Shown: in pieces, positions 8,305 through 13,989 of the stretch
Layout of the letters: each line of letters opens with the position of its first letter
Position numbering within the stretch: the first letter of the stretch is position 1
Assembly (NCBI GenBank): GCA_030637205.1
Contig: DAOVVL010000013.1
Coordinates: forward strand, 1-14,290
Origin: Thalassospiraceae bacterium
GTDB lineage: Bacteria > Pseudomonadota > Alphaproteobacteria > Rhodospirillales > Magnetovibrionaceae
DNA length: 14,290 nt
Direction: 5' to 3'
The notes under the pieces: generated by a model
Database searches by the model: none
Told to the model about the DNA's origin: nothing
What the model saw: only the letters and a program-made list of their open reading frames with translations
Translations under genes and position numbers: made by a program

Positions 8305-8344
8305 TTCAAGGTGTGTTTAACTTATCCCATAATTAGACTAATTA
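8305..8344 (+). promoter_or_regulatory. Possible irr promoter with overlapping palindromic operator
   Basis: CATAAT (8328-8333) resembles a -10 element. A poor -35 (TTCAAG, 8305-8310) lies 17 bp upstream. TAATTAG-A-CTAATTA (8330-8344) is a perfect 7-1-7 palindrome that overlaps the -10. A 7-1-7 dyad is the typical geometry of Fur-family operators, so autoregulation by the product of the next gene is plausible. The assignment is inference from geometry and position. Confidence 0.45.
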
Positions 8345-8457
8345 AGCGCCACTAGGCACCAGAGCTTCCGGGGGGAATGTTTTGGATTGGCGTCAGCCGG
8401 GCAGAAATCGTTAAAAAACGAACTGCCTTAATGTCCCCCTTGCTAAGGAATACACAA

Positions 8458-8865
8458 ATGAGACCCTATTCTCAGGTACTAGATCAGCTCAGAAATGCCG
8501 GCCTCAGGCCAACTCGTCAGCGTCTGGCCCTTGCCAAGTTGCTGTTTGAAAATGCACCGCGTCACGTCACCGCCGAAGGCCTTCATGGGGAAGCCCAACG
8601 CGCCCAGGTTCGCGTTTCGCTGGCCACCGTTTACAACACCCTGCACCAGTTCACCGAAGCAGGCCTGTTGAAGGAAGTGGTGATCGATGCCAATCGTTCG
8701 CATTTTGATACCACCACCACGGAACACGGCCACTTCTTCTTTGAAGACGAATCCCGCCTTCAGGATATTCCCGATGGCCAGGTCGAATTGGTCAGCCTTC
8801 CGGACCTTCCCGAAGGAACGACGGTTAAAAGCATTGATGTGGTGGTTCGCCTCAACAATTCCTGA
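8458..8865 (+). CDS. irr: Iron response regulator Irr (Fur family)
   Basis: Irr proteins are Fur-family repressors and activators of alphaproteobacteria that respond to iron through haem or haem synthesis. The 135-residue product starts MRPYSQVLDQLRNAGLRPTR. It has a Fur-type winged helix with the recognition-helix segment RVSLATVYNTLHQFTEAGLL. It then has the Irr-like HFDTTTTEHGHFFFEDE and DIPDGQVELVSLPDLPEGT, ending VDVVVRL-like (IDVVVRL). H90-x-H92 corresponds to the histidine cluster of rhizobial Irr. There is no cysteine at all, so neither a haem regulatory motif nor a CxxC zinc site is present. AAGGAA at 8445-8450 lies 7 nt before the ATG. The frame is open upstream to 8377, including an ATG at 8431, but without a ribosome-binding site or family similarity. 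The adjacent rubrerythrin gene is a likely target. Confidence 0.88.
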   Translation: MRPYSQVLDQLRNAGLRPTRQRLALAKLLFENAPRHVTAEGLHGEAQRAQVRVSLATVYNTLHQFTEAGLLKEVVIDANRSHFDTTTTEHGHFFFEDESRLQDIPDGQVELVSLPDLPEGTTVKSIDVVVRLNNS

Positions 8866-8888
8866 TTACAGCCGGACCTCCCCGTTTC

Positions 8889-8903
8889 CCTATTATCAAT
8901 AGG
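8889..8903 (+). repeat. Short palindrome between irr and rubrerythrin
   Basis: CCTATT-ATC-AATAGG is a perfect 6-3-6 inverted repeat 24 bp after the irr stop, followed by AT-rich DNA. It could be a weak terminator for irr or a regulator site. There is no clean T-run, and its role is unknown. Confidence 0.35.
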
Positions 8904-8915
8904 TTATAAATTTAA

Positions 8916-8932
8916 TTTAGAACTATTCCAGT
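8916..8932 (+). promoter_or_regulatory. Irr-box (ICE)-like site upstream of rubrerythrin
   Basis: TTTAGAA-CTA-TTCCAGT matches the known Irr iron-control-element dyad (TTTAGAA spaced from TTCTAAA) perfectly in the left half and at four of seven positions in the right half. Its centre (8924) lies just upstream of a good -35 at 8939. Regulation by the neighbouring Irr is inferred from sequence and position only. Confidence 0.45.
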
Positions 8933-8938
8933 TTATGG

Positions 8939-8967
8939 TTGACCTTTGGTTTGAGGGTCACTATGAA
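8939..8967 (+). promoter_or_regulatory. Predicted sigma70-type promoter of rubrerythrin
   Basis: TTGACC (8939-8944, five of six to consensus) is separated by exactly 17 bp from TATGAA (8962-8967, four of six). Transcription would start near 8974, giving a leader of about 80 nt. TGACC (8940-8944) and GGTCA (8956-8960) form an inverted repeat within the promoter that could serve as an operator. Confidence 0.55.
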
Positions 8968-8985
8968 TCCGGGAACAAATCATGC

Positions 8986-9010
8986 GGCCAGCCTTTGGTT
9001 GGCTGGGCCC
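8986..9010 (+). promoter_or_regulatory. Hairpin in the rubrerythrin mRNA leader
   Basis: CCAGCC (8988-8993) pairs with GGCTGG (9001-9006) around a 7-nt loop. Two more G-C pairs past a bulged G extend the stem. It is followed by AAAAAA-TCG-TTTTT (9013-9027). The arrangement lies between the predicted start point and the ribosome-binding site, so it could stabilise the mRNA or act as an attenuator. No mechanism is shown. Confidence 0.4.
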
Positions 9011-9056
9011 CATAAAAAATCGTTTTTCACATACATCAGTTTAAGGGAGACAAGCC

Positions 9057-9473
9057 ATGAGCTTGAAAAACAGCAAGACCGAAGGAAATCTAAAAGACGC
9101 ATTCGCCGGCGAAAGCCAGGCCAACCGCCGTTACCTCTATTTCGCCCAGAAGGCGGATATTGAAGGCTACAACGATATCGCCACCGTGTTCCGTTCCACC
9201 GCAGAAGGTGAAACCGGCCACGCCCATGGCCATCTGGAATTCCTCGAAGAATGTGGCGACCCCGCCACCGGTCTTCCCATCGGCCCCACCGGCGACAACC
9301 TGAAAGCATCCATCGAAGGCGAAACCCACGAATACACCGACATGTATCCGGGCATGGCCAAAACCGCACGTGAAGAAGGTTTTGATGAAATTGCTGACTG
9401 GTTTGAAACCCTTGCGAAAGCTGAAAAATCCCACGCCGGTCGCTTCCAGAAAGCGTTCGACACGCTGGATTGA
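9057..9473 (+). CDS. Rubrerythrin-type diiron protein without rubredoxin domain
   Basis: Rubrerythrins are ferritin-like diiron proteins that reduce hydrogen peroxide in the cytoplasm. The 138-residue product is one four-helix bundle with all expected ligands: E19 (GESQANRRYLYFA), E52 and H55 (AEGETGHAHGH), E89 and E92 (EGETHEYTDMYP), and E123 and H126 (KAEKSHAGRF). Classical rubrerythrin has about 190 residues and a C-terminal rubredoxin domain with two CxxC pairs. Here the protein ends after the bundle and has only one Cys (C66), so electrons must come from another protein. AGGGAG at 9044-9049 lies before the ATG. A strong terminator follows, so rubrerythrin can be made in excess of the downstream Fe-S and DUF3501 genes. 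Upstream sequence suggests control by Irr. Confidence 0.93.
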   Translation: MSLKNSKTEGNLKDAFAGESQANRRYLYFAQKADIEGYNDIATVFRSTAEGETGHAHGHLEFLEECGDPATGLPIGPTGDNLKASIEGETHEYTDMYPGMAKTAREEGFDEIADWFETLAKAEKSHAGRFQKAFDTLD

Positions 9474-9497
9474 TCCTTTCGGTTACTAACGAGTACG

Positions 9498-9537
9498 ATA
9501 CGGGGGGTCTTGAAAAAGGCTCCCCGTATTTATTTTA
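9498..9537 (+). terminator. Intrinsic terminator after rubrerythrin
   Basis: ATACGGGG (9498-9505) pairs perfectly with CCCCGTAT (9522-9529). Inner pairs GGTCTT and AAGGCT, with two G-U wobbles, extend this to a continuous 14-bp stem capped by a GAAA tetraloop. TTATTTT follows. It separates rubrerythrin from the next gene and could work as a partial terminator within the cluster. Confidence 0.88.
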
Positions 9538-9585
9538 AGGCCCGTTGGCCTAGTATTAAGCCGATCTGTTTCAAGGATTTACATC

Positions 9586-10926
9586 ATGCGCGAAGGTAGT
9601 CTCGACGCCCCTACCCGCCACCCCATTGCGTGGCGGGATGCCGATTTTTATGATGGGGAAAAGCTCGACGCTGAACTTCGGCGCGTATTTGATATCTGTC
9701 ACGGTTGCCGGCGCTGTTTCAATTTGTGCGACAGCATGCCAAGCCTGTTTGACCTGATCGACGAGTCAGACACCGGCGAGCTCGACAGCGTGGATTCCAA
9801 GGACTTCAAGCCGATCATTGATGCCTGCACGCTGTGTGATATGTGTTTTTTAACCAAGTGTCCGTACGTGCCACCGCACGAGTTCAACCTCGATTTTCCG
9901 CACCTGATGCTGCGTGCCCGCGCCCAGCAACTCAAAAATCGCAAGAACGACAAAAAAGCCAACCGCCTGACACAAATGGATTTGAACGGGCCTTTGGCCA
10001 TTCGTTATTCAGGCATTGCCAACTGGGCTTCCAAGCGCGGCAATGGCCTGACCCGCCCGCTCCTGGAATCTGTGGCCGGTATCGCCAAAGACGCGGCCCT
10101 GCCTGAATTTGCCAAACAGAGCTGTCGTGAACAAGCCGCCGCTAGGCCGGTTGAAGTGAACCAAAAAGCCCCCGGCTTTGGGCGCAAGGCCGTGATATAC
10201 GCATCGTGTTTTGGCGAATACAACGCGCCCGAAATTGTGCTGGCGACGCGCGACGTGCTGGCCAAAAACGGCGTCGAAACCGAGATCGTATACCCCGAAT
10301 GCTGTGGCATGCCGCAACTGGAACAAGGCGACCTCGCGCGCGTGGCGTTCAAGGCCAAAGCCATATCACAGTCGTTGGCTTCGTGGATTGAAAAGGGCTA
10401 TGACGTGGTGGTGCCGGTCGCCAGTTGTGCGCTGATGCTGAAATTTGAATGGCCGCTTATTGAGCCCGAAGATGGCCACGTAAAAGCCCTAAGCGAAGCC
10501 ACGTTCGACGCCACCGAATACGTCGTCGATCTGGCGAAAAGCACCGGCCTTTGCGATGGCATGTCGGCCGTTGACGGCGGCGTCACGGCGCATATTTCAT
10601 GCCATTCACGGGCCCAGAACATGGGCCGCAAGGCGCAGGAATTACTGGCACTGATCCCCGACATGAACGCGACCATCATTGAACGCTGTTCTGGTCACGG
10701 CGGAACTTGGGGCGTGATGAAAAACAACTTTGAGGTCGGCATGAAAGTCGGCGGCCCGGTTTTTCGCGACGCCGCCAAGGCCGGATCAAAATACGTGGTG
10801 TCGGAATGCCCGCTGGCGCGTGACCAGATCACACAAGGACTAGAACGCAAGGACGCGCCCATGGAGGAAGAAACATTGGCGCTTCGCCATCCGATCCAGA
10901 TCATGGCGCTGGCTTACGGTCTTTGA
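9586..10926 (+). CDS. Iron-sulfur protein with two 4Fe-4S motifs and two CCG-type modules (GlpC/HdrB-like)
   Basis: This 446-residue protein resembles the electron-carrying subunits GlpC and HdrB/D. The first cluster motif is C38-x2-C41-x2-C44-x3-C48 (ICHGCRRCFNLC). The second is C81-x2-C84-x2-C87-x4-C92-P (CTLCDMCFLTKCPYVPP), with one more residue than usual before the last Cys. The first CCG-type module uses C208, C239-C240-G and C281. The second uses C339, C368-S369-G and C408, so the middle Cys is replaced by Ser (CSGHGG). There is no signal peptide or membrane segment, so it should be cytoplasmic. AAGGA (9573-9577) lies 8 nt before the ATG. Rubrerythrin precedes it and a DUF3501 gene follows 22 bp later, a set I know as recurring in proteobacteria. 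Electron delivery to rubrerythrin is inference; the real partner and substrate are unknown. Confidence 0.85.
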   Translation: MREGSLDAPTRHPIAWRDADFYDGEKLDAELRRVFDICHGCRRCFNLCDSMPSLFDLIDESDTGELDSVDSKDFKPIIDACTLCDMCFLTKCPYVPPHEFNLDFPHLMLRARAQQLKNRKNDKKANRLTQMDLNGPLAIRYSGIANWASKRGNGLTRPLLESVAGIAKDAALPEFAKQSCREQAAARPVEVNQKAPGFGRKAVIYASCFGEYNAPEIVLATRDVLAKNGVETEIVYPECCGMPQLEQGDLARVAFKAKAISQSLASWIEKGYDVVVPVASCALMLKFEWPLIEPEDGHVKALSEATFDATEYVVDLAKSTGLCDGMSAVDGGVTAHISCHSRAQNMGRKAQELLALIPDMNATIIERCSGHGGTWGVMKNNFEVGMKVGGPVFRDAAKAGSKYVVSECPLARDQITQGLERKDAPMEEETLALRHPIQIMALAYGL

Positions 10927-10948
10927 GATCAGCAAAAGGAAATTATTG

Positions 10949-11542
10949 ATGCCACGTGAAACCCACCAGATTGTCCGCGAAGATATTCTTGCCCCGGAAG
11001 TTTACGCCACTGAGCGCAAACAGCGGCGCACCGCGGTAACGCAAATGAAAAAAAATCGTCGCGTGCATATTGGCCCCGATGCCACGGCGTATTTTGAAAA
11101 CTTTGACACCATGGTCCATCAGATCCACGAAATGCTGCACATCGAAAAAGGCGGCGAAGCCCAGATCGAAGACGAACTGAACGCCTACGCAACCATGGTT
11201 CCCAAAGGGCGTGAGTTAGTAGCGACGTTGATGTTTGAAATTGATGAACCGGTTCGGCGGGCAAAGTTCCTGGCCGGCCTCGGCGGGGTCGAAGAAACCG
11301 TCAGCCTGGAATTTGGCGCAGAAAAAATCTTGGGTATTCCCGAAGCCGACATCGATCGCACCACCGCAGACGGCAAGGCATCATCCATCCAGTTTTTGCA
11401 CTTCCCTTTTTCTGATGCGCAGGCGCAAAGCTTCAAGGACGCAGGCGCAGACGTGGTGTTGGCCGTGGGCCATGAAAAATACGCCCACATGGCCAAACTT
11501 TCAGCAGAAGTGCAGGCCGCACTGGCCGCAGACCTCGCTTAA
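10949..11542 (+). CDS. DUF3501 family protein, unknown function
   Basis: The 197-residue product belongs by length, sequence character and context to the DUF3501 family; no biochemical function is known to me. It begins with a basic segment (ERKQRRTAVTQMKKNRRVHI) resembling a nucleotide- or anion-binding patch. Then come GPDATAYFENFDTMVHQIHE and a helical acidic region around IEKGGEAQIEDELNAYA. A C-terminal half with FLAGLGGVEETVSLEFG ends in a helix. There is no cysteine, signal peptide or membrane helix, so it does not itself hold an Fe-S cluster of the usual kind. AAAAGGA (10934-10940) lies 8 nt before the ATG; an in-frame TTG just upstream is less likely. The 22-bp gap after the Fe-S gene suggests co-transcription, and a helper or regulatory role with that protein is inferred. 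Confidence 0.8.
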   Translation: MPRETHQIVREDILAPEVYATERKQRRTAVTQMKKNRRVHIGPDATAYFENFDTMVHQIHEMLHIEKGGEAQIEDELNAYATMVPKGRELVATLMFEIDEPVRRAKFLAGLGGVEETVSLEFGAEKILGIPEADIDRTTADGKASSIQFLHFPFSDAQAQSFKDAGADVVLAVGHEKYAHMAKLSAEVQAALAADLA

Positions 11543-11839
11543 GCGCGATTTTGCGACCCATCGGTAAGCTGTTTATTTCATTCACTTTTTTGGCTTAGCA
11601 CCGCTTTTGGAACGAAACTCGTTTCGAATAAGAAATTATTGTGAAAGCGCGATGTTTGGCGCCGGGTTTTTGCGGGCTCAGACTCGTGCGCGCCCCCGCG
11701 CAGGCGCAGCTTGGCAAAATCGCGGCGGAACGTGCGCTTGGGCAACCGCTAAGGGGCGGCTTCAAAGCAAGTGTGATTTCAGTGGGTTAGAGCTTGATAT
11801 AAGAAAGTCTGATGATGGAATTTCGGATCATCACAAAAC
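11543..11839. other. Gene-free 297-bp region between convergent genes
   Basis: I see no convincing gene here. The first 100 bp is AT-rich and holds CGAAAC-TC-GTTTCG (11613-11626). About 11645-11770 is sharply GC-rich and holds the perfect hairpin TGCGCG-CCCC-CGCGCA (11687-11702). The last part is AT-rich again, with the inverted repeat TGATGAT/ATCATCA (11810-11816, 11827-11833). An open frame crosses it on + (11607 to 12167) but runs antisense through the SH3 gene and lacks a ribosome-binding site and recognisable similarity. It could be a dispersed repeat, a small RNA, or a decayed sequence; none can be decided here. Confidence 0.5.
11801..11833 (-). terminator. Possible weak terminator after the SH3 gene
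   Basis: Read on -, TGATGAT (11833-11827) pairs with ATCATCA (11816-11810) across a 10-nt loop, and GACTTTCTT follows. It lies 7 bp beyond the stop of the SH3 gene. The stem is AT-rich and the T-run is broken, so activity would be modest. Confidence 0.4.
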
Positions 11840-12346
11840 CTACTTGATGGTCTCACCATCCAAAACGCCCCAGAAATCAGTGCGTTGCAGCCATCCTTCA
11901 AAACCGTCGGCGACCACGCGACACCAGCCGGATTGTTCGGGACAGGCGCGCAATTCACCCACCACGCCGCTATCGGCGCGGGCAATTTCGGCACTTTCAG
12001 GCGCGGGTTGGGCGCGGATCGATACCGGGCCTTCGGTGATGATAAAAGCCCGCTTGCCCGCCAACATACTTTGGTGGACCCAGCCCTGCGCCCCCTCCCA
12101 ATCGCGAACCTTGCGCCAGGTTTTGTGTTCGGCAACGATCTCCAGCGGCAGGCCGGCCAGACGGTAGACCCATTCAACCGGGTGCTGCATTCCAGGTCCG
12201 GTGCGCATGTTGACCTCGATGCCGCGTATGCTGACGAACCGGGGCAGGGCCAACCCGGACGCCGATGGGTTCTGGGCCCGGGCCACATCAGCGCCGCTCA
12301 GCTGAACTGCCAGTACAAGCCCAATGATGGCGAAGATTTTTTTCAT
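11840..12346 (-). CDS. Exported protein with two bacterial SH3-like domains
   Basis: The 168-residue product starts with a typical signal peptide (MKKIFAIIGLVLAVQLSGAD), with likely cleavage after ARA near residue 24, so it should be periplasmic. Two SH3-like repeats follow. One spans about residues 40-97 (VNMRTGPGMQHPVEWVYRL, then QGWVHQSML). The other spans about 105-160 (SIRAQPAPESAEIARAD, then GWCRVVADGFEGWLQRTDFW). The RTGPG and GWV/GWL pattern is that of the DUF1058/SH3_4 type. Such domains often bind peptidoglycan or peptides, but no ligand is shown. Two cysteines (in RACPEQSGWC) could form a disulfide. No clear ribosome-binding site precedes the ATG. It is divergent from the dehydrogenase gene, with a 207-bp shared upstream region. 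Confidence 0.85.
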   Translation of the reverse strand: MKKIFAIIGLVLAVQLSGADVARAQNPSASGLALPRFVSIRGIEVNMRTGPGMQHPVEWVYRLAGLPLEIVAEHKTWRKVRDWEGAQGWVHQSMLAGKRAFIITEGPVSIRAQPAPESAEIARADSGVVGELRACPEQSGWCRVVADGFEGWLQRTDFWGVLDGETIK

Positions 12347-12402
12347 GAAGTTGGCCAGCCGTTAAATCAGATGTGCGAATCGCTCTTGCGTGGGCTTCAT
12401 TA

Positions 12403-12459
12403 GGCGCAATTCCTACCCGGTCGGTCAAGTTCAGGTGTCGGGCTTCACGCGATTGCGCC
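12403..12459. repeat. Inverted repeat in the divergent promoter region
   Basis: GGCGCAAT (12403-12410) and ATTGCGCC (12452-12459) are perfect inverted copies 41 bp apart. The octamer GGGCTTCA also occurs twice (12392-12399, 12440-12447) in the same orientation, next to each arm. This could be a two-site operator for the divergent genes or an imperfect inserted repeat. Confidence 0.4.
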
Positions 12460-12481
12460 AAAAAGCCCTGCGCTGGACAGC

Positions 12482-12526
12482 TTGGGGCATTGCTGGTACG
12501 CCTTTTTAAGTCCAACGGTGCCCCAA
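12482..12526 (+). promoter_or_regulatory. Long hairpin in the dehydrogenase 5' region
   Basis: Positions 12482-12496 pair with 12512-12526 over 15 bp with one mismatch and two G-U pairs. The outer eight pairs (TTGGGGCA with TGCCCCAA) are perfect. The 15-nt loop is TACGCCTTTTTAAGT. No T-run follows. It ends 27 nt before the ATG, so a role in mRNA leader control is possible. It does not match a riboswitch class that I recognise. Confidence 0.5.
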
Positions 12527-12553
12527 TGTAGAAAGGCGTCATCTGTTATCAAC

Positions 12554-13537
12554 ATGACTGCTAAAAAACCAAAAATCGTCGTCACCCGAAAACTTCCCGA
12601 CAGCGTTGAAACGCGCATGATGGAATTGTTTGATGTCGAGCTGAACCTTTCCGACGAACCCATGGATACGGCCCAGCTGCAAGCGGCGGTTAAAACGTGT
12701 GACGTGTTGGTGCCAACGGTTACCGACCAGATCAGTGCCGAGGTGTTGTCAGAAAAGGGCAAAAACTTTCGCATGATTGCCAACTATGGTGCCGGTGTGG
12801 ATCACATTGATTTAAGCGCAGCCCGCGAACTTGGGATTGTGGTGACCAATACGCCTGATGTGTTAACTGAAGATACCGCCGACATGACCATGGCGTTAAT
12901 TCTGGCCGTGCCCAGGCGCCTGGTCGAAGGCGAAAAAGCGTTGCGACAGGGTAAGTGGAACGGCTGGTCACCAACCTGGATGAACGGCCACCGCATTCAT
13001 GGCAAACGTCTGGGCATTATCGGCATGGGCCGCATCGGCTGCGCGGTTGCCAAACGGGCACGCGGGTTCGGGCTTTCGGTGCATTATCACAATCGCAACC
13101 CGGTGCACCCCGAAGTCGCCGCTGAGCTGGAAGCAACCTACTGGGAAAGCCTGGATCAGATGCTGGCGCGCATGGACATCATTTCCATTAACTGCCCGCA
13201 CACGCCCGCGACCTATCACCTGCTTTCGGCAAGACGCTTGAAGCTTTTGCAAAAACACGCATACATCGTGAACACCGCGCGCGGTGAAATGATTGATGAA
13301 AAAACCTTGATTAAAATGCTCAAAGCCAAGGAACTGGCGGGCGCGGGGCTGGACGTTTTTGAAAACGAGCCGGAAATAAATCCAAAGTTTCTGGAACTTG
13401 ATAACGTGACCCTGTTGCCGCACATGGGATCGGCAACCATCGAAGGGCGCATGGCCATGGGTGAAAAGGTGCTGATTTCCATCAAGGCATTTATCGACGG
13501 CAACCCGCCGCCCGATCGGGTGCTGGGCGATCTGTAA
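12554..13537 (+). CDS. D-2-hydroxyacid dehydrogenase, likely glycerate dehydrogenase / glyoxylate-hydroxypyruvate reductase
   Basis: The enzyme would reduce glyoxylate or hydroxypyruvate (or oxidise D-glycerate) with NAD(P)H in the cytoplasm. The 327-residue product has the full family layout. The N-terminal substrate domain contains NYGAGVDHIDL. The nucleotide-binding motif is G157-M-G-R-I-G162 (LGIIGMGRIG). The catalytic residues are R243 (NTARGEMID), E272 (FENEPEINP) and H290 (LLPHMGSAT), with the standard spacings of 29 and 18. The motifs resemble GyaR-type glyoxylate reductase/glycerate dehydrogenase more than phosphoglycerate dehydrogenase, and there is no ACT domain. The chosen ATG starts MTAKKPKIVVTRKLP; only a distant AAAGG lies upstream. 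The open frame extends back to 12482, but that part overlaps the leader hairpin. The gene ends 14 bp from the convergent DsrE-like gene. Confidence 0.88.
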   Translation: MTAKKPKIVVTRKLPDSVETRMMELFDVELNLSDEPMDTAQLQAAVKTCDVLVPTVTDQISAEVLSEKGKNFRMIANYGAGVDHIDLSAARELGIVVTNTPDVLTEDTADMTMALILAVPRRLVEGEKALRQGKWNGWSPTWMNGHRIHGKRLGIIGMGRIGCAVAKRARGFGLSVHYHNRNPVHPEVAAELEATYWESLDQMLARMDIISINCPHTPATYHLLSARRLKLLQKHAYIVNTARGEMIDEKTLIKMLKAKELAGAGLDVFENEPEINPKFLELDNVTLLPHMGSATIEGRMAMGEKVLISIKAFIDGNPPPDRVLGDL

Positions 13538-13551
13538 AGCGATCCCAAAAA

Positions 13552-13989
13552 TCAGATAAACAGCATGGTGCCGTCTTTGGACGCGTCATTGATAAACGTG
13601 ACCACGCCGCCCTGTTCCAGCTTGATATCATCGCGCAACTGGCTGCGTTCAATGCCATACGCTTTCAGGCCCATTTCACAAACCATGAAACGCACTTCCA
13701 TTTCCCTGCACGCTTCAAGCAGGGTTTCAAAATCAGCGACCCCGCGACGGATAAATTCTGCGTCCATGGTTTTGCCGTCCTTGAACGGTTCGGGAGCCGG
13801 TTGGGTTTTCCAGCCGTCCTTGCCCACAAGTGCGCGCGCGCCTTCCATGGTGAAAAAAAGTGTTACCGGTGTGCCGATAGCAGCAGCCCCCGATGCCATC
13901 ACCAGCGCGTAATGCACCTTGTCAAAATCGCCACTGAAGACGATCAGCGATAATTTATCTGGGCGGTCTTCGTTTAAGCCTTCACCCAT
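13552..13989 (-). CDS. DsrE/DsrF-like small protein
   Basis: The 145-residue product fits the DsrE/DsrF/DrsH-like family, whose better-known members carry or relay sulfur as cysteine persulfides. Visible features are the core strand KLSLIVFSGDFDKVHYALVM, the second strand GTPVTLFFTMEGARAL, and MEVRFMVCEMGLKAYG, in which C104 is the likely conserved thiol. LEQGGVVTFIND lies near the end, and C94 lies ten residues before C104. It is cytoplasmic by sequence. GAGG (minus strand) lies 6 nt before the ATG at 13989; a GTG at 14001 would add four residues. The start overlaps the end of the adenylyltransferase gene by 8 bp, so the two are probably translationally coupled, which supports a link to sulfur transfer. 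The exact sulfur donor and acceptor are unknown. Confidence 0.85.
   Translation of the reverse strand: MGEGLNEDRPDKLSLIVFSGDFDKVHYALVMASGAAAIGTPVTLFFTMEGARALVGKDGWKTQPAPEPFKDGKTMDAEFIRRGVADFETLLEACREMEVRFMVCEMGLKAYGIERSQLRDDIKLEQGGVVTFINDASKDGTMLFI

Noticed and set aside
8939..9163. Possible small upstream open frame in the rubrerythrin leader
   Set aside because: It starts inside the predicted promoter and runs into the rubrerythrin gene in another frame; no ribosome-binding site.
11607..12167. Open frame on + through the spacer and the SH3 gene
   Set aside because: Its second half is antisense to a clear exported SH3 protein, no ribosome-binding site was seen, and the peptide is low-complexity Arg/Ala/Gly rich.
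13515..13560. Possible bidirectional terminator between the convergent dehydrogenase and DsrE-like genes
   Set aside because: Only short imperfect GATC-containing arms were found, without a clear stem or T-run.
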